Assembly (NCBI RefSeq): GCF_002903145.1
Contig: NZ_PPDJ01000002.1
Span: 636,672 to 700,671 of the forward strand
Origin: Halobacteriovorax sp. DA5
GTDB taxonomy: Bacteria > Bdellovibrionota > Bacteriovoracia > Bacteriovoracales > Bacteriovoracaceae
Direction of reading: 5' to 3'
DNA length: 64,000 bases
Positions 8,937 through 16,968 of this stretch are shown in pieces. Positions within the stretch are counted from its first letter, which is position 1; each line of letters starts with the position of its first letter. Made by a program: the position numbers and the translations under genes. The notes beneath the pieces are model-generated. The model was not told the origin of the DNA. It searched no databases and was given only the letters and a program-made list of their open reading frames with translations.

Positions 8937-9644
8937 ATGTCAGATTCGACTGAAACGAATAACGTTCAAAATAAAAATGAAAACCCGTTCATCAACATTC
9001 TCTGTAATGTTGTTATTCCATCGGTGATACTTACAAAATTTTCAGGGCCTGAAGAACTAGGTCAAGTAAATGCTCTGATCATCGCCCTTGCCTTTCCTCT
9101 TTTATATGGAGCATGGGACTTTATCTCTAAAAGAAAGTTTAACTGGATTGCGGCCATTGGTCTTGTGAGCGTTCTTCTAACAGGAGGAATCGGCTTATTG
9201 GAATTAGATCGCACATGGATGATTGTAAAAGAAACTGCTGTTCCACTTGTAATTGGTCTTTTTGTACTTGCTTCTCAATTCACAAAGAAGCCACTTATTA
9301 GAACTTTATTTGAGCAAATTTTTGATATGGAAAAGATCCACCTTGCTTTTGAAGCAAGAGGTTTACACGACGACTTCAAACAAAAGATTCACATTGCAGG
9401 ATTCTACTTTTCTTCAACATTCTTTCTTTCAGCATTTTTAAATTATGTTCTTGCGGCCATCGTCCTTAAAGGAGCACCAGGTACAGTTGAGTTCAATGAA
9501 AGCTTGGGAAGAATGACAGCTCTTAGCTTTCCAGTAATCTCTGTGCCAACTTTAATAGTAACAGTCATTATTATTTTTACTCTAGTAAATTACATCAAGA
9601 AACAAACACAGCTTCCATTAGAAGAAATGGTAAAGCAGCAATAA
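8937..9644 (+). CDS. VC0807-like membrane protein
   Basis: 235 aa with about six membrane segments. The loop LFEQIFDMEKIH and the final hydrophobic hairpin resemble VC0807-family membrane proteins, whose function is not established. The start has a moderate AAAGGA ribosome-binding site. The aldo/keto reductase gene begins 19 bases after the stop, so the two may share a transcript. Family call is from remembered pattern, not a search. Confidence 0.6.
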   Translation: MSDSTETNNVQNKNENPFINILCNVVIPSVILTKFSGPEELGQVNALIIALAFPLLYGAWDFISKRKFNWIAAIGLVSVLLTGGIGLLELDRTWMIVKETAVPLVIGLFVLASQFTKKPLIRTLFEQIFDMEKIHLAFEARGLHDDFKQKIHIAGFYFSSTFFLSAFLNYVLAAIVLKGAPGTVEFNESLGRMTALSFPVISVPTLIVTVIIIFTLVNYIKKQTQLPLEEMVKQQ

Positions 9645-9663
9645 TAAATGTAAATGAGGGATT

Positions 9664-10716
9664 ATGAAATTTAATCAACTTGGAAATACAGATATAAAAG
9701 TTAGTGAGATTTGTCTTGGAACAATGACATGGGGTGAACAAAATACCATTGAAGAGGCCCATGAACAACTTAATCTAGCGCTCGACTATGGAGTTAACTT
9801 TATTGATACAGCAGAAATGTATCCAGTTCCTGGTCAACAAAGTACATACACAAAGACAGAACAATTCATTGGCAAATGGGATAAGATGCAAACTCACAGA
9901 GACAAGTTTATTCTTGCTTCTAAAGTTGCTGGCCCTGGATCAATGGATAGCTACATTAGAAATAGTGACATTAGAAAGATCGCCTTTTCAAAAAGTGATA
10001 TTAAAACAGCTTGCGAGGCCTCTCTAAAAAGACTTAATACAGAATATCTAGACCTCTACCAAATTCACTGGCCATCGCGTGTGACAAATTTCTTTGGCCG
10101 TCTAAATTACGAGCATATCACTCCTGAGATTGAAGTGAGCTTCAATGAAAGAGTCGAGGCCATGGATGAGCTTATCAAAGAAGGAAAGATTCTTCACTGG
10201 GGATTATCAAATGAATCACCATGGGGAGTTATGAAGTATCTTGAAGCGGCCAAAGAAACAAATATTGCACGCCCAGTTTCAATTCAAAATCCATACTCTC
10301 TACTTAATCGCTCATTTGAAGTTGGTCTTGCAGAAATGGCAATTCGTGAGAAGGTTGGATTACTTGCTTATTCACCTCTTGCTTTTGGCGCGCTCTCTGG
10401 AAAGTATCTAGATGGAAAGAGACCTGCAAACTCTCGCCTAACTAAATACGGTGAATACTTCACTCGCTACTCTTCAGAACATGCACAAAATGCAATCAGA
10501 GCTTATGTCGAACTTGCTAACGATGTTGGACTCTCACCTGCAACTCTTGCACTAGCTTTTGTGAACAAGCGTGAATTTAATACATCAAATATCATCGGTG
10601 CTACGACAATGGAGCAATTAAGAGAGAACCTTGCCACAAGTGAAGTGACTCTTGATAGCGACACTCTGAATCGCATTGAGGAAATACACAAGGTGTTTAC
10701 TATACCTTGCCCATAA
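9664..10716 (+). CDS. Aldo/keto reductase, Tas-like
   Basis: 350 aa, the usual length. The N-terminal LGTMTWGEQNTIEEAHEQL and the AEMYPVP insert are characteristic of Tas-type aldo/keto reductases. The catalytic set is present: Asp and Tyr in NFIDTAEMY, Lys in ILASKV, and His in YQIHWP. The enzyme should be an NADPH-dependent (beta/alpha)8 barrel in the cytoplasm; its natural substrate is unknown. GAGGG precedes the ATG. Confidence 0.9.
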   Translation: MKFNQLGNTDIKVSEICLGTMTWGEQNTIEEAHEQLNLALDYGVNFIDTAEMYPVPGQQSTYTKTEQFIGKWDKMQTHRDKFILASKVAGPGSMDSYIRNSDIRKIAFSKSDIKTACEASLKRLNTEYLDLYQIHWPSRVTNFFGRLNYEHITPEIEVSFNERVEAMDELIKEGKILHWGLSNESPWGVMKYLEAAKETNIARPVSIQNPYSLLNRSFEVGLAEMAIREKVGLLAYSPLAFGALSGKYLDGKRPANSRLTKYGEYFTRYSSEHAQNAIRAYVELANDVGLSPATLALAFVNKREFNTSNIIGATTMEQLRENLATSEVTLDSDTLNRIEEIHKVFTIPCP

Positions 10717-10805
10717 GACTGGCACTTTCTGCCACTCACTCCACTAAGTTCTTGATTTAATTTAATTTGATAAAATCTAGAACAAGAACTTATGTGGAGG
10801 CGTTC

Positions 10806-11414
10806 ATGTTTTCAAAATTTAAGCAAAAGAGTGAATTCGATCTTGGCAAACAAGAGCTTGCAAAAATCTTCTTTGAATTAGAAGAGTTTGAAGATGCACC
10901 TCTTAAGATGGCCCTTGCTAGTTATGAAAACTTAAAAGCAGGAACAAAATCCACAGAAGACTTCTTCTACTACCTAATTGAAGACTCAATTTTTACTTCC
11001 CTATACGCTACATTCTATGAACGCATTTTCATGGCCATCAATCAGTATCCGGAACGTGCACTTGAATTAGTTGAGAGCTTTAGTTCAGATGCAGATGAGA
11101 GGGAGCAAGTTATTGCAACTCAAACTCAGCAGCATCTGGCCTTTGTTGAAAACTACGGAATGTGTAGCGGATGCGGTTCATGTGAATACCACCAAGACGT
11201 TGCAGAGCTTATCGCCTATTATCAAAAGGGTGATATCGACTTCTTTACTGAGTTATATATCGGTATGCAAACAATCCAATTTGCCATGGAATACTTTCTT
11301 TACGATTATATTCCAAGTGATCCTAAACTTGTTAAGCTTACGGCCCCTGCCCTAATGCAAAACTGGCGTGAATTGATCTACAATTACGCTAAACTTAAAG
11401 CGCGTGAGCTTTAG
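10806..11414 (+). CDS. Unknown protein with a CSGCGSC motif
   Basis: The start at 10806 (MFSKFKQK) is preferred because GGAGG lies 5 bases before it; an upstream ATG at 10767 would add 13 residues. The 202-aa product is mostly helical and acidic. Around residue 120 it has MCSGCGSCEYHQD, four closely spaced Cys/His residues that could hold a metal or redox disulfide. No signal peptide. I do not recognise a family. No close operon partner. Confidence 0.7.
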   Translation: MFSKFKQKSEFDLGKQELAKIFFELEEFEDAPLKMALASYENLKAGTKSTEDFFYYLIEDSIFTSLYATFYERIFMAINQYPERALELVESFSSDADEREQVIATQTQQHLAFVENYGMCSGCGSCEYHQDVAELIAYYQKGDIDFFTELYIGMQTIQFAMEYFLYDYIPSDPKLVKLTAPALMQNWRELIYNYAKLKAREL

Positions 11415-11509
11415 GCCATAAACTTACAAGTTCTATCTTTAAGCTAGATAAAATTGCATAAACTAAAACTCCTTAATATCATTAATAGGATTATAAAAAG
11501 GAGTTTATA

Positions 11510-12067
11510 ATGAAAGTACTAATTAGTTTACTAATGCTTCTGCCTGCTTTCGGTGCAGGACTTCAAATTGGAAATGATCTAGCTTCCAACCCTGTTGAAG
11601 GGAGTATCCGCTTAACATGTAATGACAGAAATCAGCACCAAATTCGCTACGTAAATTGTAGTGCAAATTACTTAAGCCCATCTGAGTTTTCAAGCTTTGT
11701 TCTAGACGAAGGTGAAAGAGTTGATGCAGATGAAGTAACTCTATACTACAAGGACCACAAGGGACGCAAAAAATCGAAGTCATCTTCATTTGATGCTGAA
11801 AAAGGTGAAAGTTCAAAGAAGTTCAATCTTTGGATCTACACTCTACTTCAAAGGCCACTACTTAACTACTACGGTGAAAATGAAATCGAGTACAAGCTAG
11901 AAAAAAATGGACGCGAAGTTGCTACTGGAAAGTTCATTGTTAATGTTGAAAAACAAGACACAAAGTACTGTCAAAGCGCAAGCTACTGGTCAAGCAATAT
12001 GGATGACTGTCGCTTCCCACAAAACTTCTGTGCTCGCTACTTCCGCGATTACAACTACTGCCAATAA
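11510..12067 (+). CDS. Small secreted Cys-containing protein, unknown
   Basis: 185 aa with a short signal peptide (first 16 residues, ending FGA). The mature part has six Cys, four in the last 45 residues among Tyr/Phe-rich sequence, so disulfide bonds are likely after export. The body looks beta-rich. The ribosome-binding site AAAGGAG is good. Followed by a strong terminator that forms the left edge of the repeat island. Confidence 0.7.
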   Translation: MKVLISLLMLLPAFGAGLQIGNDLASNPVEGSIRLTCNDRNQHQIRYVNCSANYLSPSEFSSFVLDEGERVDADEVTLYYKDHKGRKKSKSSSFDAEKGESSKKFNLWIYTLLQRPLLNYYGENEIEYKLEKNGREVATGKFIVNVEKQDTKYCQSASYWSSNMDDCRFPQNFCARYFRDYNYCQ

Positions 12068-12082
12068 CCAAGCAAAATACAA

Positions 12083-12107
12083 AGCCTCCAGTCCGGAGGC
12101 TTTTTTT
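12083..12107 (+). terminator. Terminator, left twin of a duplicated hairpin
   Basis: AGCCTCC / GGAGGCT with loop AGTCC is followed by seven T. The same stem with loop AGTAC occurs at 14779-14797 on the far side of the repeat island. Confidence 0.9.
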
Positions 12108-12123
12108 ATACTCGAAATATTTT

Positions 12124-12188
12124 GATTTTGGTTCCAGGTCACTTTTCGTTGACCGAACGTAAAGGAAAAGCGCCAGGAACGCTTATTG
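12124..12188 (-). repeat. 59-nt imperfect palindrome, copy A
   Basis: The core runs from GATTTTGGTTCC to CCAGGAAC. The first 31 bases are identical to copies B and C, and the core differs from copy C at four positions. The arms GTTCC/GGAAC, GGT/RCC and CTTTTC/GAAAAG pair around a short centre, with a mismatch and an unpaired base. It lies 3' of the small membrane protein gene at 12217-12435. Strand is given in the direction of the associated genes. Confidence 0.9.
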
Positions 12189-12216
12189 CTCCCTCCGGCC
12201 AACGATGGCTGACAAT

Positions 12217-12435
12217 CTATTTATTAAATGGAAACCAGCCGTTTCTTTTTAAAACTTTTATGGCAACAAAAATATAACCCCAACTAAAACCTTCAATAAG
12301 AAATAAGACCCAAAACGGAGAATCTGAGGTATTTCTATAAATATAAGCCCATAAAAACATCACTGACGTAGCAAAAGCTGCTACGATACCTAGAGGTATC
12401 ATGAGCTTTGTAAAGACTTCTCTCTGGTCATTCAT
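12217..12435 (-). CDS. Small two-helix membrane protein, unknown
   Basis: 72 aa with two hydrophobic segments (about residues 12-32 and 40-60) separated by a short polar loop, and a basic C-terminus. GGTGG lies before the ATG. It is the only gene between repeat copies B (on its 5' side) and A (on its 3' side), which is the arrangement of a one-gene cassette. No family recognised. Confidence 0.6.
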   Translation of the reverse strand: MNDQREVFTKLMIPLGIVAAFATSVMFLWAYIYRNTSDSPFWVLFLIEGFSWGYIFVAIKVLKRNGWFPFNK

Positions 12436-12455
12436 TTCTAATTACCACCACATTA

Positions 12456-12520
12456 GATTTTGGTTCCAGGTCACTTTTCGTTGACCAAGCGTAAAGGAAA
12501 AGCACTAGGAACTCTTATTG
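12456..12520 (-). repeat. 59-nt imperfect palindrome, copy B
   Basis: The core is identical to copy C except for one base (CACTAGG against CACCAGG). It begins 5 bases after the stop of the GIY-YIG-like gene and ends 20 bases before the next gene's start. Confidence 0.92.
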
Positions 12521-12525
12521 TAGAT

Positions 12526-12831
12526 TTATTTATCACCACAGGGAGGGTTATATTTGTCTCTTATTTGGCTTTCAAATCCCCTTATTTGTTCATCAGTGTA
12601 ACCTGTCATGTCACGATAGCAAATTCTTAAGACGCCACTACAATTCTTATCCCAACAATCCCTTCTGTCGTGGTCACTAATTCTTTCATTTATATTTGAG
12701 GACATCCCAACATCTTTTACATAATGCTTATTATCTTTTGTACAAATAATTGTATAAACTCCAGCTACATCAGGAAGTTGATCGGCCTCATCTAAGTTTA
12801 TACAAATAAATTGTTCTTCTAGTATTTTCAT
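12526..12831 (-). CDS. Small GIY-YIG-like nuclease domain protein
   Basis: 101 aa. The order of features matches a GIY-YIG domain: GVYTI for GIY, YVKDVG for YIG, an Arg in NINERISDH, and a late Glu in FESQIRDKYNPPC. Spacing and size suit a single-domain member. Such domains cut one DNA strand in homing enzymes, restriction enzymes and repair proteins; whether this divergent copy is active is unclear. It shares its cassette with the gene at 12913-13365, about 80 bases upstream. AAGGAG precedes the ATG. Confidence 0.65.
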   Translation of the reverse strand: MKILEEQFICINLDEADQLPDVAGVYTIICTKDNKHYVKDVGMSSNINERISDHDRRDCWDKNCSGVLRICYRDMTGYTDEQIRGFESQIRDKYNPPCGDK

Positions 12832-12912
12832 TCAAACTCCTTGTAGTTTTGCCAATGGGAAACTGCCAAGAAAAGCAATTTCTTAGAATACAGATGTATT
12901 TTTTGGCAAATA

Positions 12913-13365
12913 TTAGGCAATTTTAGATTTCTCCCATGCTTTGGTTATCGCTAGAAATCTATTTGTTGGCTGCGGATATTTTATAGCTTCAATGAAATTC
13001 CAATCATTAGAAAATGTTATAGTCTTAATTGAATTATCATCCTTGTATTTTAGATTAATTCTAAGGTGCAAGAGAGGCTTAATTTCAATTACCTTATCCC
13101 AATTAATTTTCCTCCCATCTATGACAATGCCGTTCTCTGAAACTTCAACTTTATTGTAATAAAACAAGGCCCTTGCAAACACGAAAAGGCAAAAGAGTTC
13201 GATCACAATCCCAATAATAATAAAACCAAAGAGATCTTTTAAACGTTCCTCTTTTAACCCAAAATAGACTGCAACCAGTACCATACCTAAAGGAGCCAAA
13301 GTAAATAAAATGGGGAATAGAAAACGATCTCTAAAATATTCAATTTTTGTGGTCTTGTATATCAT
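12913..13365 (-). CDS. Membrane protein with PH-like domain, unknown
   Basis: An upstream ATG at 13392 exists, but GGGGAAGG lies just before the ATG at 13365 (MIYKTTK), so that start is used: 150 aa. Two membrane segments (about 15-35 and 45-70) lead into a beta-rich part with SENGIVIDGRKINWDKV, the pattern of bacterial PH-like (STM3941/YdbT-type) domains. Function unknown. It lies between repeat copies C and B together with the GIY-YIG-like gene. Confidence 0.6.
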   Translation of the reverse strand: MIYKTTKIEYFRDRFLFPILFTLAPLGMVLVAVYFGLKEERLKDLFGFIIIGIVIELFCLFVFARALFYYNKVEVSENGIVIDGRKINWDKVIEIKPLLHLRINLKYKDDNSIKTITFSNDWNFIEAIKYPQPTNRFLAITKAWEKSKIA

Positions 13366-13411
13366 TACCTTCCCCCACCAAGAGCAGTACATACACCACC
13401 ATCTTTATGAT

Positions 13412-13470
13412 GATTTTGGTTCCAGGTCACTTTTCGTTGACCAAGCGTAAAGGAAAAGCACCAGGAACTC
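13412..13470 (-). repeat. 59-nt imperfect palindrome, copy C
   Basis: The core is near-identical to copies A and B. It lies 15 bases past the stop of the zinc-ribbon membrane gene (13486-14184) and 46 bases before the start of the PH-like gene, again on the 3' side of a gene set. Confidence 0.92.
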
Positions 13471-13485
13471 ATATACCATGTACGC

Positions 13486-14184
13486 TTATACTGAATCATC
13501 TTTAACTTCATCTAACCCCTTAGGAATAATTCGATAAATCATATGTGCAACAAAACCACTACACATAATTAAAGCTGAAATAACTTTAGACAGACAAGGT
13601 ACAGTGAAAAGATATATTCCTAAGCCCAGTAACAAAAACGCAACAATCAATAAAGCTCTATCAAGTCTAACAGGAACCATCCCCTTATACTTCTTCTCAC
13701 ACACACCACAAGTTTGAGGCTCTTTAATCGCATGTATCCAAGAGATAGTTCTTGTCTTACAATTTGGACACGCAAGAATCGAGAAATCTTTAAATCGTGG
13801 CTCCTTAACAAGCCTTAAATCACCATCAAACTCAGTTGGTATGCCCCACTTCTCATACTGTCGGGAAACTATATAAATAAAGATAAACAAGAGAGCTAAG
13901 GCCAAATAAATTATCAGAATTGTGTATATTCCCTTCTTTGTATCAAGTAACAAGAAGCTAAATATAAAGCAGCATAAGAGATAAGCAATAAGAAGTGTAT
14001 TCTTATCCCTCTCTTTTTTATCAGTTATTTTGTTTGAGTATTTTGAAATTAGCTTAATTGCATAATTTACAAAGATAGAGATAAACAGATTTATTATCAA
14101 AAGTATAAGTAGATCATGATGTAAAAACTCAGGTGTGAATTGTTTTATTAATTCAATGAAGCTTTCGAAAAAATTAAATATCAT
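13486..14184 (-). CDS. Membrane protein with a zinc-ribbon insert, unknown
   Basis: 232 aa. Three or four N-terminal membrane segments, a cytoplasmic insert with two Cys pairs (CPNCKTRTISW and CGVCEKKY) that should form a zinc ribbon, then two more membrane segments. No family recognised. Its start overlaps the TerB-like stop by 4 bases (ATGA), so the two are translationally coupled and form a two-gene cassette ahead of repeat copy C. Confidence 0.6.
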   Translation of the reverse strand: MIFNFFESFIELIKQFTPEFLHHDLLILLIINLFISIFVNYAIKLISKYSNKITDKKERDKNTLLIAYLLCCFIFSFLLLDTKKGIYTILIIYLALALLFIFIYIVSRQYEKWGIPTEFDGDLRLVKEPRFKDFSILACPNCKTRTISWIHAIKEPQTCGVCEKKYKGMVPVRLDRALLIVAFLLLGLGIYLFTVPCLSKVISALIMCSGFVAHMIYRIIPKGLDEVKDDSV

Positions 14185-14651
14185 AGATATTTAGCTACAA
14201 CTTTTGCCAAAACAGTTATGAATGAATCTCTTTCATCAATTTGATAATAGTTATTAAACTCATAACTATCTAACTCCATCTTTTGATTCTGAGATTCAAT
14301 ATCCTTAAGATTTAAATCACCCAAGATAATACTCTCAATATCCTTAAATACCTTTTTCTCATTATCACAAAAATTATTATCTAAATGTCCAATTGTACGA
14401 ACCATGTGTAAAACAAAAGACTTTCTGGCAGGAGTTTTAATTAAATCAAGCGCCTCAATATAGTTACCAATAGGCTGACTAAAGCTTTGTCTTAAAACTT
14501 CAATGTCTTCCTCAGTCGCATTTAAAAGCTTATGAGAGTTTAATTCATCTATTTTTTTCTTAAACCACTTCTCTTCTGATGAAGAGACGACGCCATCCAT
14601 ATGTATAAGACTTAAGACTAACTTCCATACTTCTAGTAGTTCTTTATCCAT
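14181..14651 (-). CDS. TerB-like helical protein
   Basis: 156 aa, all-helical. The N-terminal VLSLIHMDGVVSSSEEKWF fits the metal-binding Asp/Glu repeat of TerB/DjlA-type domains, and a second acidic helix pair (HLDNNFCDNEKKVF) is the matching half. TerB domains occur in tellurite-resistance and phage or stress-related membrane complexes. It is coupled to the downstream zinc-ribbon membrane gene, a plausible partner. Assignment is by pattern only. Confidence 0.55.
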   Translation of the reverse strand: MDKELLEVWKLVLSLIHMDGVVSSSEEKWFKKKIDELNSHKLLNATEEDIEVLRQSFSQPIGNYIEALDLIKTPARKSFVLHMVRTIGHLDNNFCDNEKKVFKDIESIILGDLNLKDIESQNQKMELDSYEFNNYYQIDERDSFITVLAKVVAKYL

Positions 14652-14772
14652 CTAGCTTCCTCACAAAAATCATTATAGATAAATATCGGAATAAAAAAGT
14701 AGAATTGTGAACAAAATCACAGGCCTTAGCGAAACACCAGAAACATAAATTAACTAACTGAAATTATGAAAT

Positions 14773-14803
14773 AAAAAAGCCTCCAGTACGGAGGCTTTTT
14801 TAG
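14773..14803 (-). terminator. Bidirectional terminator, right twin
   Basis: AGCCTCC / GGAGGCT around loop AGTAC, with six A before and six T after, so it can work on both strands. It ends the fabH transcript and is the near-copy of the hairpin at 12083-12107. Confidence 0.88.
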
Positions 14804-14833
14804 CAGTTGCGAAACCAAAGGTGCATGGCACCC

Positions 14834-15853
14834 TTACACGCGGTAAAGAGAAGCGGCCCAAGTAAACCCAGCACCGAATGCAGCACTTGCCACAAGCATC
14901 CCTGGCTTTAGAACACCTTCTTTCATTGCATCGTGCATTCCTAGTGGAATTGTCGCAGCAGTTGTATTTCCATATTTTTGAATTGTATTGAAAACTTTCT
15001 CTTCAGGAATTCCCATCACCTCTGCAACTTTAGAATTGATTCTTAAGTTTGCTTGATGGAATAAGAAAACATCAACATCATCAACTGTTACACCATTCTT
15101 GGCCATAAGTTTTGAAAGTGCTTCAGTCATTCTTTTTACAGCATGAACAAAAACTGTCTTTCCATTCATTTGTGGGTAATGAAGTTTTTCATCAAACATT
15201 TCTTGAGAAAGTCTTTCTGTTGAATCAAAACCAGTTCCTGCAGCAGGAAGCCACAGCTCCTTAGCATATTTTCCTTCACTATGAAGAGAAGCATCGATAA
15301 AGCAAGGCTCAGTCTTCTTATCATTAACTTCTGTTGCACTCATAACAATTGCACCAGCACCATCACCAAAAAGAACAGAAACATTGCGTCCATCTGGAGT
15401 TTGATCTAGACCTTTTGAATGCACTTCTGCACCAACAACAAGAATATTCTTATTTGATCCACTAACAATAAATTTATCGGCAACAGTCATGGCATAAAGA
15501 AAACCAGAACACTGTTGACGTATGTCGATAGCAGGAATTTCTGAAAGACCTAGCTTATCTTGTAAGAAACAACCTGTTCCTGGAAAGTCAAAGTCAGGAG
15601 ATAAAGTTGCTAAAATGATCATGTCGATATCTTCTTTTTTGATACCAGCATTTGCGATGGCCTCTTCACTTGCCTTAAGTGCAAGGTCCGAAGTTGAAGT
15701 CTTTGCATCAACCCAGTGACGCTGCTCAATTCCTGTTCGCTGAACGATCCATTCATTTGAAGTATTCATCATCTCTTCGATATCTGAATTTTTAAAAACT
15801 TGTGGTGGTACGTAAGAACCCACTCCAATAATTTTACTTGCCAATACAGCCAT
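14834..15853 (-). CDS. fabH: 3-oxoacyl-ACP synthase III
   Basis: 339 aa thiolase-fold condensing enzyme. The catalytic Cys (RQQCSGFLYA), His (LFHQANLRI) and Asn (YGNTTAATIP) are all present, as is the C-terminal FGAGFTWAA. FabH condenses acetyl-CoA with malonyl-ACP to start fatty acid synthesis. It is not in a fab operon here, which fits an additional or specialised KAS III, so the exact acyl donor is uncertain. Confidence 0.9.
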   Translation of the reverse strand: MAVLASKIIGVGSYVPPQVFKNSDIEEMMNTSNEWIVQRTGIEQRHWVDAKTSTSDLALKASEEAIANAGIKKEDIDMIILATLSPDFDFPGTGCFLQDKLGLSEIPAIDIRQQCSGFLYAMTVADKFIVSGSNKNILVVGAEVHSKGLDQTPDGRNVSVLFGDGAGAIVMSATEVNDKKTEPCFIDASLHSEGKYAKELWLPAAGTGFDSTERLSQEMFDEKLHYPQMNGKTVFVHAVKRMTEALSKLMAKNGVTVDDVDVFLFHQANLRINSKVAEVMGIPEEKVFNTIQKYGNTTAATIPLGMHDAMKEGVLKPGMLVASAAFGAGFTWAASLYRV

Positions 15854-16071
15854 AGTATTTCCTTTTCATAAATTTTCTTACATCTGAACTGGTGAATGAT
15901 ATCTTTTCAATTTAACACAAGATTCGCATATGCGATAGAGAGCAGACTTACAATTTTATTTTTCTTAAATTGCCCCGATACAATTTTTATGGGCCAATTC
16001 TTGCTCGGTTTTTTTATTGGCCAAGATATGTTTTCTTGTTAACATAGAACTATTCCAAGGAAGGAATTAAA

Positions 16072-16968
16072 ATGACTAAGCTTAGTCACCTTATGGTGTT
16101 TATTTACATTCAAATGAGTTTTAGCGCATCTGCTGCATACAACTCAACCCAACTGACGAATCACTCTTACTACCCAGAGGATACAGCGCAGTTCATCTCT
16201 AATACTCTTAAAAAAGCCAACAAGAACAGTTTAAATACTTCTCTTAAGATAAAAGAAAAGCTTAGAGAAATATTGGTTTCTGCTCATATTAGAACACCAA
16301 ATAAAAATGACTTACTTGCGGCCGATTGCTCAGGAAAGAAAAATTGTTATCTTCAAAGAACGCCAAGAAATTACAAAGAAGCTAGAAAGTATCTTTTTGG
16401 TGATATCTATTTACAGACTTCATCAAGAGGTCTCTATGTAAAAGATGTTTACTGTAACCAAGATGTCACAGAAAGAGATGGTGTTGGAAAAATGCAAATT
16501 CCAAATCATCAAGTAATCAACTGTGAACACAGCTGGCCACAATCAAGATTTAATCCAAGAGAAGATAAGAATACGCAAAGAAATGATTTGCACCACCTTT
16601 TTCCAGCAAACTCACGTGCTAACTCTTCTCGCAGCAATCACCCATTCGGTGAAGTAATTGGTAGAGTTGTTAATTCAAATTGCCAGGATTCTCACATTGG
16701 AGAAGTAAACTACGAGAATGAGACAACGACTTCATTTGAACCACCAGAAGAAATCAGAGGTAATATTGCAAGAGCACTATTCTACTTCTCAACTCGCTAT
16801 AATCTTCCAATTGATGAGGCCCAAGAATTCTATTTAAGAAAATGGCACAAGGAAGACCCTGTTGATACTTTTGAAGAAAGTATTAATAACAGAATCTATG
16901 AAATTCAAAATAGTCGCAATCCATTTATTGACGACGAAAACCTAGTTGATGCTATTAAAGATTTTTAA
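16072..16968 (+). CDS. Secreted endonuclease I family nuclease (second copy)
   Basis: 298 aa with a signal peptide (about 23 residues, ending ASA). NCEHSWPQSRFNPRED, NDLHHLFPANSRAN and EEIRGNIARALFYF line up with the same blocks in the nuclease at 1700-2482. An extra Cys-containing segment (ADCSGKKNCYLQ) lies before the catalytic part. The ATG has GGAAGGA ahead of it. The two copies differ enough that they are not a recent duplication. A lipoprotein gene overlaps its last 20 bases. Confidence 0.9.
   Translation: MTKLSHLMVFIYIQMSFSASAAYNSTQLTNHSYYPEDTAQFISNTLKKANKNSLNTSLKIKEKLREILVSAHIRTPNKNDLLAADCSGKKNCYLQRTPRNYKEARKYLFGDIYLQTSSRGLYVKDVYCNQDVTERDGVGKMQIPNHQVINCEHSWPQSRFNPREDKNTQRNDLHHLFPANSRANSSRSNHPFGEVIGRVVNSNCQDSHIGEVNYENETTTSFEPPEEIRGNIARALFYFSTRYNLPIDEAQEFYLRKWHKEDPVDTFEESINNRIYEIQNSRNPFIDDENLVDAIKDF

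Noticed and set aside
12124..13470. Classical integron attC sites
   Set aside because: attC sites end in RYYYAAC on the left and GTTRRRY on the right. These repeats have GTTCC on the left and GGAAC on the right on either strand, and no integrase is in the window.
12124..13470. CRISPR array
   Set aside because: Only three repeats, 59 nt long, with spacings of about 270 and 890 bases that contain genes.
14821..14833. GGTGC-ATG-GCACC short palindrome next to the fabH stop
   Set aside because: Only a 5-bp stem with a 3-base loop, single copy here; too little to call an element.
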